Shown here piece by piece: positions 1-5,076 of a DNA stretch of 5,411 bases. Positions within the stretch are counted from its first letter, which is position 1. Each line of letters opens with the position of its first letter. The notes beneath the pieces are model-generated. The model did no database searches, was not told where the DNA came from, and was given only the letters and a program-made list of their open reading frames with translations. Location of the stretch: positions 1 through 5,411 of the forward strand of contig JASHSO010000315.1 of NCBI GenBank assembly GCA_030038715.1. Direction: 5' to 3'. The translations under genes and the position numbers were made by a program. Source of the DNA: Streptosporangiaceae bacterium. GTDB lineage: Bacteria; Actinomycetota; Actinomycetes; Streptosporangiales; Streptosporangiaceae.

Positions 1-818
1 ACCCGGTAGTAGTGGCGGGACCCTGCCGTGACTGGGCCCTCCCAGGCGAAGTGGAGATCGCCGCGCGCCACCCGGGCCGCCTCCTTTGCCGCGATCTCGG
101 CGGGCAGCCGGTCCAGGTACAGGCCCGTGAGCTGTTCCAGCAGTGCGCGTGCCGTCGGGCCTAGCCCAGAGGCAGCGACGCCCAGCGGCTCGAGCACAGC
201 CAGGGCCCGCGCCGAAACGCCCGAGCGGATGTCGATCGGTGCGTCCTCGGCCACGATGGCTGCCGCGCGGCCCGCCGGGCCCAGCGCGTCCAGCAGCGCC
301 CGGGCCAGGTCCTCCTCCGGCGCGAGCGGCCGTGACACCACCCGGCCGGCATAGCTGACGCGGGCCGGGTTCGCCCCGAGGAAGACCGGCGCGGGCGAGA
401 CCTCATCACTGTGCACGGTCATCGTCACCGAGATGTGGTGCCCCTCAAAACGCCAGGACCACGGTTCGGCTCCCGTCGGGTCGCCGAAAACGGTGACCCA
501 GTAGTCGCCGCTGTGCCGGTTCATCACGCCGGCCTCGCGATGGTCCAGCACTTCCTCCAGCGCGACGATGGCCATGGCCTGGGCGAAGCAGTGCTCGCTC
601 AAGGCGGATGCCAGGAGCTGGTGGGCGGCCTTGCGGCTGGACGGGCTCACCAGCGCCAGGCTAACGCCGGGCCGGGTGTTAGGCCGGTACTCGATCCAGC
701 GCCGGGCCGCATCGTCTGCGAACGGCAGGGCCGCAAGTGCCCGCTGCTCCGCGTCCAGTGACCGGAGCAGCACCGTCGCGGCATGACGCATCTGGGCGGC
801 CGCCGCATCGCCAGCCAT
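1..818 (-). CDS. DUF3500 family protein, 3' end cut by the window edge
   Basis: The reading frame is open from ATG 818 to the left edge: 272 complete codons with no stop, so the C-terminus lies outside. I recognise the DUF3500 family from the core at residues 104-156: a Y-W-V-T-V-F-G-D-P stretch, then W-R-F-E-G-H-H (122-128), then F-L-G-A-N-P-A (146-152). Other family-like parts are the A-E-Q-R segment near residue 23, the P-E-E-D-L-A-R segment near 167 and the H-Y-Y-R end, where the family normally continues a few dozen residues more. There is no signal peptide or membrane segment, so it is probably cytoplasmic. The biochemical role of DUF3500 is not known to me and I assign none. ATG 818 is the only good start, because an in-frame TAG lies about 16 codons upstream with no ATG or GTG between. 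No Shine-Dalgarno sequence precedes it. It is transcribed away from the Rv1733c-type gene. Confidence 0.88.
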   Translation of the reverse strand, partial: MAGDAAAAQMRHAATVLLRSLDAEQRALAALPFADDAARRWIEYRPNTRPGVSLALVSPSSRKAAHQLLASALSEHCFAQAMAIVALEEVLDHREAGVMNRHSGDYWVTVFGDPTGAEPWSWRFEGHHISVTMTVHSDEVSPAPVFLGANPARVSYAGRVVSRPLAPEEDLARALLDALGPAGRAAAIVAEDAPIDIRSGVSARALAVLEPLGVAASGLGPTARALLEQLTGLYLDRLPAEIAAKEAARVARGDLHFAWEGPVTAGSRHYYR

Positions 819-819
819 G

Positions 820-838
820 GTTCCGGTATAGCAGGAAC
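820..838 (-). promoter_or_regulatory. Possible -10 element and short inverted repeat before the DUF3500 gene
   Basis: On the minus strand the hexamer TATACC (bases 830-825) ends six bases before the ATG at 818. That is the spacing expected when transcription starts at or beside the start codon. It fits with the missing ribosome binding site and suggests a leaderless mRNA. A perfect five-base inverted repeat, GTTCC (820-824) and GGAAC (834-838), flanks the hexamer and could bind a regulator. No convincing -35 box is visible, and a five-base repeat can arise by chance. Confidence 0.35.
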
Positions 839-953
839 TAGCCGCAATGCCGACTGGCAGATCGGCCTGGATCAGCTGGCGCTATGGCGAACGGGCCAAC
901 AGCGGGGGAAAATCTCCTGGGACAGGGGTGCAACGTGGCATCCGGGCAGCGCT

Positions 954-957
954 GGAG
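954..957 (+). promoter_or_regulatory. Ribosome binding site GGAG fixing the start at 966
   Basis: GGAG lies eight bases before ATG 966. The frame stays open upstream to an ATG at 783, but that codon has no such site and would overlap the start of the divergent DUF3500 gene. The site therefore favours the shorter protein. Confidence 0.6.
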
Positions 958-965
958 TAGTCATC

Positions 966-1562
966 ATGGCAACGCCCACGACGACGTGGATGAAGCTGAC
1001 TTTCAGGCTGGGCCTCGATGGCAACCCGCTTCGCCGCCGCTCGGACCGCATCGAGGCATGGCTAGCGCCGGCTGCGGTCGCCCTGTTCCTGGCGGCGAGC
1101 CCGGTGGCTGGCGTCGTCGCCGGTGCCTGGGTGCACGCGGAGAGCGCTGCGGCACACAACGCATCGCTGTCGTGGCAGCGCCTTCGCGGGGTCCTGCTGG
1201 AGGCGGCACCGGGGCCAGCGTTCTCCGACCACGGCTCGAACGCCTGGCTGGAGCCGACGCTCGCGCGGTGGACAGTCGATGGACGCGAGCATGTCGGCGA
1301 CGTCCCTGCCGCCGCCGGGTCCAGCGCGGGCAGCGCCGTCACCGTGCTGGTGAACCGCGCGGGTCAGGTGCAGTTGCCACCGCCCACAGCAGGCCAGGTC
1401 CGCGGCCGGGTCATCAGCGCCACGGCGATCGCGCTCGGCGCCATCGCCGTCGTGCTCGCAGCGGCAGCGTGGCTGGCTCGGCTGGTCCTGAACAGGCGGA
1501 GGCTGGCGGGCTGGGAAACCGCCTGGCTGGCAGTCGGCCCGCGTTGGAGCAGGCAGGCCTAG
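966..1562 (+). CDS. Rv1733c-family two-helix membrane protein
   Basis: This 198-residue protein has the layout of the actinobacterial Rv1733c family. A short N-terminus carries the N-P-L-R-R-R-S-D-R-I-E-A-W motif (20-32). A first transmembrane helix follows (about 31-54), then an outer loop of about 90 residues, a second helix (about 148-172) and a basic cytoplasmic tail with W-E-T-A-W and G-P-R-W-S motifs (183-195). The loop contains the family-like pattern A-R-W-T-V-D-G-R-E-H-V-G-D-V-P (100-114) and G-S-A-V-T-V-L-V-N (122-130). The helix order suggests both ends inside and the loop outside the membrane. In Mycobacterium tuberculosis, Rv1733c is known as a dormancy-regulon antigen; the molecular function of the family is unknown. 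ATG 990 is a possible alternative start. The gene stands alone between a divergent and a convergent neighbour. Confidence 0.88.
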   Translation: MATPTTTWMKLTFRLGLDGNPLRRRSDRIEAWLAPAAVALFLAASPVAGVVAGAWVHAESAAAHNASLSWQRLRGVLLEAAPGPAFSDHGSNAWLEPTLARWTVDGREHVGDVPAAAGSSAGSAVTVLVNRAGQVQLPPPTAGQVRGRVISATAIALGAIAVVLAAAAWLARLVLNRRRLAGWETAWLAVGPRWSRQA

Positions 1563-1745
1563 TCGGCAGCCAGGTTGGGAGCGCGCCGCCCTTATTCAGG
1601 CAGCTTGCCGGGGCCTGTATGCGGGTGGGTGCCGCTGCCAGCCGTTGGCACGCTCCAGTTGCGCGGCCACGGCCAGCAGCAGTGATTCCCGGCAGCCGTG
1701 GGCGGACGGGCAGCCAGGTGGTTGCTGGCTGGCGTTCCGGCCGGG
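1563..1745. other. Convergent intergenic region
   Basis: This gap lies between two genes whose stops face each other, so it is expected to hold their terminators. I see the hairpin listed at 1711-1731, a weaker five-base stem (TGCCA 1636-1640 with TGGCA 1646-1650), and an exact 11-base direct repeat, GGCAGCCAGGT, at 1565-1575 and 1709-1719. No T-tract follows any stem on either strand. I find no supported gene here. Confidence 0.5.
1711..1731 (-). terminator. Candidate hairpin terminator after the DUF1707 gene
   Basis: CAGCCAG (1711-1717) and CTGGCTG (1725-1731) form a perfect seven-base stem with a seven-base loop. It starts 14 bases past the stop of the minus-strand DUF1707 gene. Being symmetrical, it could also stop transcripts of the convergent Rv1733c-type gene. 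The absence of a U-tract is common in GC-rich actinobacteria but keeps the call uncertain. Confidence 0.4.
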
Positions 1746-2213
1746 TCAGGAGCGATGCCACTCGTACTGACCCTGGTGGTCTGCGTAGCTGGACTGGCAG
1801 TGGCGCCGCATGCGCCGCCGAAACCTGGCCGCGGCGATGATCCCGGCCACGGCGGTGACGAGCCAGATGACCAGCAGCAGCCGCAAGAACCCGAAGATCA
1901 CGAAACCTGGCCCCGGCAGCACAAACGCAACCAGGAGCAGGAGCAGCGCCAGCGGAAGCAGCCGCGGACCGCGACGGAACCCGGCGACTGGCCGGAACGA
2001 CCGCGGCGACCATCCGTCCTGTGGCGACGCGGGTGCCGGCTCGGGCAGATCGGCTGTGATCAGCCGCAGGTCCCCGACTGTCTTGGCGTTGAGAGTCGCC
2101 GTAATCCGTTCGTCCAGTTCCTCGGAGGAAAGCCGGCCCTCGGCGAAGTGCTCACGCAGCCGGGCCGTCACGCGTTCCCGGTCGGCGTCTGATATCCGGA
2201 TGCGATCGTCCAT
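1746..2213 (-). CDS. DUF1707 domain membrane protein
   Basis: This 155-residue protein begins with a DUF1707 (SHOCT-like) domain at about residues 4-57: R-I-S-D-A-D-R-E-R-V, then A-E-G-R-L-S-S-E-E-L-D-E-R, then D-L-R-L-I-T-A-D-L-P. A Pro/Ser-rich linker (58-75) leads to a hydrophobic block that can form two helices (about 84-104 and 106-129). A very basic R-F-R-R-R-M-R-R-H stretch (130-138) and a polar tail follow. The basic residues on both sides of the block suggest that both ends are cytoplasmic. The domain is common in actinobacterial membrane proteins and has no established biochemical role. The frame stays open upstream, but AGAGGG (2221-2226), seven bases before ATG 2213, sets the start. 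The start lies 16 bases after the PadR stop, so the two genes are probably co-transcribed and this protein is a likely PadR target. Confidence 0.9.
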   Translation of the reverse strand: MDDRIRISDADRERVTARLREHFAEGRLSSEELDERITATLNAKTVGDLRLITADLPEPAPASPQDGWSPRSFRPVAGFRRGPRLLPLALLLLLVAFVLPGPGFVIFGFLRLLLVIWLVTAVAGIIAAARFRRRMRRHCQSSYADHQGQYEWHRS

Positions 2214-2229
2214 CGTTCTGCCCTCTTGC

Positions 2230-2961
2230 CTACTTGTCTTGCTCGTCGTCGTCTTGCGCGTCCGCGTCTTCTTGCTCGTCGCCCGCGAGGATCCCGTATA
2301 GCGCGCGGCGGGTCTGCTCGAGCAGTCGTTCCGCTGCACGGGCCTGAGCTGGCGTGCCCGCGTGGGCGATCTGGACGATCCCCGCGCCCAGTCGGGCAGC
2401 CTGGGCGAACAGGCCAGGAAGTTCCCAGGCTTCCTGTTGCGCGGTCGACTCCCAGGCGCCACGTGCCATCTCGGGGTTTTGCTCGACGTACTCGCGGCCC
2501 GCGTCGGTGAGGCGGAAGGTGCGTCGGCCGCCGGACTCATCGCCCGCGATCAGCCCCTCGTCGGCGAGCTGCGATAGCGCTGGGTAGACCGCGCCAGGGC
2601 TTGGCCGCCAGGCGCCTCCGCTGCGCTCCTCGATCTCCGACATGATCTGGTAGCCGTTGAGCGGACGCTCCCGCAGCAGGGCCAGGATCGCGGCCCGCAC
2701 GTCACCGCGACTGGCCTTCGGGCTGCGCGGCGGTCCGGGCGGGGGAGGCGGCCCTGGCCACCAGTTGCCCGCGAAGCCGCCGCCCCAGTGGCCGGGGCCC
2801 CGGCGACCGCGAAAGTCACGTTCCCAGGGCTCGCCGCCGCGATGCCCGCTGGCCTGGACCAGCAAGCCGCGCCTGACTCGCTTGAGGAACTCGCCAGCGC
2901 ACTGCAGGCTGTCGAACGAGCCGCAGGAAAAGTCACCCGCTGGGAACGCTCCCGCCATCAT
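2230..2961 (-). CDS. PadR-family transcriptional regulator
   Basis: This 243-residue protein carries a PadR winged helix-turn-helix at about 85-157. R-G-D-V-R-A-A-I-L-A-L-L opens it, N-G-Y-Q-I-M-S-E-I follows (102-110), the recognition segment is S-P-G-A-V-Y-P-A-L-S-Q-L (121-132), and the wing is G-G-R-R-T-F-R-L-T-D-A-G-R-E (144-157). Helices at about 165-224 fit the PadR C-terminal dimerisation region. An acidic tail (228-241) ends the protein. The first 84 residues are unlike the compact family core: a stretch with Cys13 and Cys21, then a Gly/Trp/Pro-rich part with a run of five prolines (71-75). PadR proteins are usually dimeric repressors that often control their own operon and a neighbouring membrane or efflux gene; the ligand here is unknown. 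Tandem ATGs at 2961 and 2958 share one strong ribosome binding site, so either may be the start. Confidence 0.92.
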   Translation of the reverse strand: MMAGAFPAGDFSCGSFDSLQCAGEFLKRVRRGLLVQASGHRGGEPWERDFRGRRGPGHWGGGFAGNWWPGPPPPPGPPRSPKASRGDVRAAILALLRERPLNGYQIMSEIEERSGGAWRPSPGAVYPALSQLADEGLIAGDESGGRRTFRLTDAGREYVEQNPEMARGAWESTAQQEAWELPGLFAQAARLGAGIVQIAHAGTPAQARAAERLLEQTRRALYGILAGDEQEDADAQDDDEQDK

Positions 2962-2965
2962 GCTG

Positions 2966-2972
2966 CCCTCCT
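2966..2972 (-). promoter_or_regulatory. Strong ribosome binding site of the PadR gene
   Basis: The minus strand reads AGGAGGG here. AGGAGG lies five bases before ATG 2961 and eight before ATG 2958. It excludes the much longer open frame that continues upstream into the sigma-factor gene, and it supports keeping the unusual 84-residue N-terminal part of the protein. Confidence 0.75.
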
Positions 2973-2973
2973 G

Positions 2974-2994
2974 CGATACGATCACGATATATCG
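2974..2994. promoter_or_regulatory. Candidate PadR operator
   Basis: A perfect ten-base palindrome, CGATATATCG, occupies 2985-2994. The same CGAT half recurs at 2974 and 2979, giving CGAT at 2974, 2979 and 2985 and its complement ATCG at 2991. It is an AT-rich island in GC-rich DNA, just downstream of a plausible -10 box and just upstream of the padR ribosome binding site. PadR repressors commonly bind AT-rich palindromes in their own promoters, so autorepression is the natural reading. Binding itself is inferred. Confidence 0.5.
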
Positions 2995-2996
2995 AC

Positions 2997-3025
2997 AGCG
3001 TACGTCGGCAGGCTTCTGGTGACAA
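2997..3025 (-). promoter_or_regulatory. Candidate promoter of the padR-DUF1707 operon
   Basis: On the minus strand, TTGTCA (3025-3020) resembles a -35 box. After a 17-base spacer, TACGCT (3002-2997) fits the TANNNT -10 pattern. Transcription would start near 2990, inside the CGATATATCG palindrome, which is an ideal place for a repressor to block it. The match was made by eye and neither hexamer is close to perfect. Confidence 0.42.
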
Positions 3026-3043
3026 GTTATAACTCGACTTGTC
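3021..3043. repeat. Inverted repeat between the sigma-factor and PadR genes
   Basis: GACAAGT (3021-3027) and ACTTGTC (3037-3043) are perfect seven-base arms around nine bases. A second perfect palindrome, AGTTATAACT, lies inside and overlaps at 3025-3034. The repeat begins nine bases after the sigma-factor stop, so it could be a weak terminator, although it is neither GC-rich nor followed by a U-tract. Its left arm also contains the putative padR -35 box, so it may equally be a protein-binding site. Confidence 0.5.
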
Positions 3044-3052
3044 CCGGGCTGC

Positions 3053-4750
3053 TCAGCCGAAACGGCCGGAGTCGCACTGGATGTCCTGGCCGGATTGCGC
3101 GCTGGCGGACAGGGTGCCGCTGCTGACAGCAAGCTCCACCGGCTGGCCACAGGCCTGCCGGCCGTAGACGGAGATGTACAGGGCGCCCTGAGCCGACTGG
3201 CCGGGTGAGACGGGGCCATGCCGGCAGCTGGCTCCGGTGGCGGTCGGCTGGCATGTCCAGCCGGACGGGCCGTACGATCCCCGCCCGAACAGCGAAGTAC
3301 CCGACGGCAACGTGATCGACGCGGTCAGCTCCCCAGTCGATGCGGTGCCGGTGTCCGTCACCTCGAAGAGAATCGACGAGCCGCCATGCGGCCAGTTGCC
3401 GTCGACCTCGATGGTTGCCGCCAGTTGCGCTGCGGGCTTTCGGGATGGCGGCGGAGTTGGCGCGACCGAGATGCTGGCGCCCTGTGAGCTGCCGACCTGC
3501 TGCGGGTATGTCGAAGCCGTCGACGGGCCGGGCTGCGACGTGGGGTCCTTTGTCGGCAGCTTCCGCTGCTGTGTTGGCTTCGGCGTCTTCGGGACGACAG
3601 GCGGCGACGTCACAGCAGCGGCGTGCGGCGGGCGCGAGCGGGTCGGCAGCGCCGTGGTGTGCCCGGACAGGGTCACCCCGAGCGCGATCGCCGCGACCGC
3701 CGCTGCCGCCATCCCGGCGCCGGCCGCGAGCCAGAGCTGCTGGCGGGTAGGGTGCCTGAGCCGACCAAGTCTGCTGGCCATGGCAGTGATCGAGCTCGTA
3801 CTTGCCGATCCGGTTGTGCCCGTCGTGGCGGTTGTCGGTCCGAGTGCGTGCGCCGAGGCAGCCGCGGGCCCGGCTGCGCCTGCCGCAGTCGGCCCACTGG
3901 CCGCTGTTGCCCCGGCTGCCGACCTGGCTGCGCCTGCGGCCACTGCGGCTGCAGTGCCATGCCCAGCTCCGGACAGGTATGCGGCAGCCGCGCCACCCAG
4001 GAAGACCGGGGCGACCAGGCCGCGGAGCGTCGCGTTGACGTCGGTCAGCTCGGCACAGACCGCCCGGCATTCGTCGCACCTGGCTAGGTGCTCGGTCACC
4101 GTCGCCGCATCCCGCTCGGACAGCGCGTCCCTGATGTACGCGCCGAGTCGTTCCGCCACCGGCTTGCACTCCTGGCGGAGAACTCGCGAGACGTGCATCT
4201 GCAGGTATGCCTGACGCAGCCCTTCCTTGGCGCGATGCCGGAGCGCTGCGACGCCGTTGCGGGAGAGCCCGAACAGCGGGGCGACTTCGGCCGGGCTGGC
4301 CTGTTCGATCTCGGTATGCCAGAGCACTGCGCTCCACCGCTGAGGCAGCGACTGGAACGCGCGCATGATCAGCGAGTTATCCAGGCTGGCGACGGCGGGA
4401 TCGATGAACAGCTCGCCCGGGTCCGGCATCTCCTGGTCCCCTGTCGGCACCAGGCGGCGCTGGCCCTGCAGGCGGTCGTAGCACACGCGCCGCAGGGCGG
4501 TTAGCAAATACGGCCGGAAGGCGTCGGTCGGTCCGCCGCCGCGCCGTGTCACGTCGAGCACGCGCGCGAACGCCTCGGCTACGACGTCGTCGGCGTCCGC
4601 CGGCGCCGCGACTAGCTCGCGGGCCAGTCGCCGCGCGGACTGCTCGTGCCGCTGGTACAGAGTCGCGTACGCCGCGCTGTCGCCGGCCCGGACCATGTTG
4701 AGCAGCCTGGCATCATCGGGCTCCGGGTCGCCTGACGCCATCTTCGCCAC
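3053..4750 (-). CDS. ECF sigma factor fused to a zinc finger, membrane anchor and exported C-terminal domain
   Basis: This 565-residue protein is far longer than a normal ECF sigma factor (about 180-200). Region sigma-2 lies at about 13-80, with D-D-V-V-A-E-A-F at 54-61. Region sigma-4 lies at about 130-183, with a helix-turn-helix at 153-179. A ZAS-type zinc site as in anti-sigma factors follows: Cys195, then H-x3-C-x2-C at His221, Cys225 and Cys228. Next come an Ala/Gly/Thr-rich linker (252-320), one transmembrane helix (about 339-361), a Pro/Thr/Ser-rich stalk (369-440) and a beta-rich domain (441-565) with Cys500, 509, 534 and 559. That domain, with its G-W-T-C motif, recalls DUF11-like Ig folds. 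Predicted topology is sigma inside, last domain outside. Some ECF groups with such C-terminal extensions are known (ECF52/53 from memory; not assigned here). I infer that the extension holds sigma at the membrane until a surface signal or proteolysis releases it. Confidence 0.9.
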   Translation of the reverse strand: MAKMASGDPEPDDARLLNMVRAGDSAAYATLYQRHEQSARRLARELVAAPADADDVVAEAFARVLDVTRRGGGPTDAFRPYLLTALRRVCYDRLQGQRRLVPTGDQEMPDPGELFIDPAVASLDNSLIMRAFQSLPQRWSAVLWHTEIEQASPAEVAPLFGLSRNGVAALRHRAKEGLRQAYLQMHVSRVLRQECKPVAERLGAYIRDALSERDAATVTEHLARCDECRAVCAELTDVNATLRGLVAPVFLGGAAAAYLSGAGHGTAAAVAAGAARSAAGATAASGPTAAGAAGPAAASAHALGPTTATTGTTGSASTSSITAMASRLGRLRHPTRQQLWLAAGAGMAAAAVAAIALGVTLSGHTTALPTRSRPPHAAAVTSPPVVPKTPKPTQQRKLPTKDPTSQPGPSTASTYPQQVGSSQGASISVAPTPPPSRKPAAQLAATIEVDGNWPHGGSSILFEVTDTGTASTGELTASITLPSGTSLFGRGSYGPSGWTCQPTATGASCRHGPVSPGQSAQGALYISVYGRQACGQPVELAVSSGTLSASAQSGQDIQCDSGRFG

Positions 4751-4755
4751 ACTCA

Positions 4756-4761
4756 CTCCCT
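4756..4761 (-). promoter_or_regulatory. Ribosome binding site choosing GTG 4750 for the sigma-factor gene
   Basis: The minus strand reads AGGGAG five bases before GTG 4750. The alternatives fit less well: ATG 4741 would be 14 bases away, GTG 4756 overlaps the site, and GTG 4780 lies upstream of it. The chosen start gives a protein opening with (M)AKMASG, ahead of the sigma-2 domain. Confidence 0.6.
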
Positions 4762-4906
4762 GCGTTTCACGCACTAGCACGAAAAATCATGGCGGTTCTC
4801 GCGTCATCGTGCGGTGAGTTCGCTGTCACTTCTGTGCTTGCAGTTTCTGAAGGGAGGTCGGCCCGCCGAGAGGCATGGCCCGCGTGCCGCTGAATGACGG
4901 CCGCGG

Positions 4907-4923
4907 CGCCGAGCGGCTCGGCG
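4907..4923. repeat. Seven-base inverted repeat with a three-base loop
   Basis: CGCCGAG (4907-4913) and CTCGGCG (4917-4923) are perfect complements around CGG. They form a tight GC-rich hairpin in the middle of the divergent gap. No gene ends here, so a terminator role is not obvious. It could be an operator or an RNA structure, or chance in GC-rich DNA. Confidence 0.45.
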
Positions 4924-4930
4924 TGAAGGG

Positions 4931-4970
4931 CGGCGCCAGGCGTTACGGCGCGTGAGGGGGCCTGGCGCTG
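4931..4970. repeat. Long GC-rich inverted repeat, possible hairpin
   Basis: GCGCCAGGC (4933-4941) and GCCTGGCGC (4960-4968) are perfect nine-base arms around 18 bases. A G-T pair (4932 with 4969) and a C-G pair (4931 with 4970) extend the stem to eleven. It lies about 106 bases before the YjbR-type start and 180 bases before the sigma-factor start. It could be a terminator for an unseen transcript, a leader structure or a regulator site; the sequence does not decide. Confidence 0.5.
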
Positions 4971-5063
4971 TCCTTGGCCTGCTGGGGGCACGGCGAACCG
5001 GCGGGCGGCATCAGGCGGGACTCAGCGCGTTCCCGTCCTGATCCAAGATCGCCGGGTCTGCGT

Positions 5064-5069
5064 TACCGT
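5064..5069 (+). promoter_or_regulatory. Candidate -10 box of a leaderless YjbR-type gene
   Basis: TACCGT fits the TANNNT pattern and ends seven bases before ATG 5077. Transcription would then begin at the start codon. No Shine-Dalgarno sequence precedes 5077, which agrees with a leaderless mRNA. No clear -35 box is seen at normal spacing. Confidence 0.4.
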
Positions 5070-5076
5070 GCTGGAC

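Larger units (their letters stand above)
4751..5076. other. Divergent intergenic region of 326 bases
   Basis: This gap separates the starts of the sigma-factor and YjbR-type genes, so it must hold both promoters. It contains the sigma-factor ribosome binding site, two inverted repeats (4907-4923 and 4931-4970) and a plausible -10 box before 5077. I found no convincing ECF-type promoter (GGAAC with a properly spaced CGT) upstream of the sigma factor. Only short open frames without well-placed ribosome binding sites occur, so I annotate no gene. Confidence 0.55.

Noticed and set aside
411..761. Plus-strand open frame of 116 codons
   Set aside because: It lies antisense to the DUF3500 core motifs and has no recognisable domain.
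884..1840. Plus-strand open frame of 318 codons overlapping the Rv1733c-type gene
   Set aside because: Its product is Arg/Gly/Ala-rich with no domain. The overlapping frame from 966 has a ribosome binding site, two membrane helices and family motifs.
2214..2540. N-terminal extension of the DUF1707 frame back to 2540
   Set aside because: It would overlap most of the PadR gene in another frame, and its Arg/Ser-rich residues look like a shadow. ATG 2213 has a well-placed ribosome binding site.
3237..4214. Long plus-strand open frame of 325 codons opposite the sigma-factor gene
   Set aside because: It is a GC-driven shadow: no recognisable domain and low-complexity Ala/Pro-rich sequence. The opposite strand encodes clear sigma-2, sigma-4 and zinc-finger motifs.
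4780..4835. ECF-type autoregulatory promoter upstream of the sigma-factor gene
   Set aside because: GAAC-like words occur on the minus strand, but the nearest CGT word is at the wrong spacing, about 12 bases instead of 16 or more. No credible -35/-10 pair could be assembled.
4874..4952. Short plus-strand frame (26 residues) starting at ATG 4874
   Set aside because: The nearest strong site, AGGGAGG, is about 16 bases away, which is too far for a normal start, and the peptide has no recognisable feature.
4767..4991. Minus-strand open frame of 74 codons upstream of the sigma factor
   Set aside because: No ribosome binding site or domain was seen, and it spans the inverted repeats of the divergent gap.
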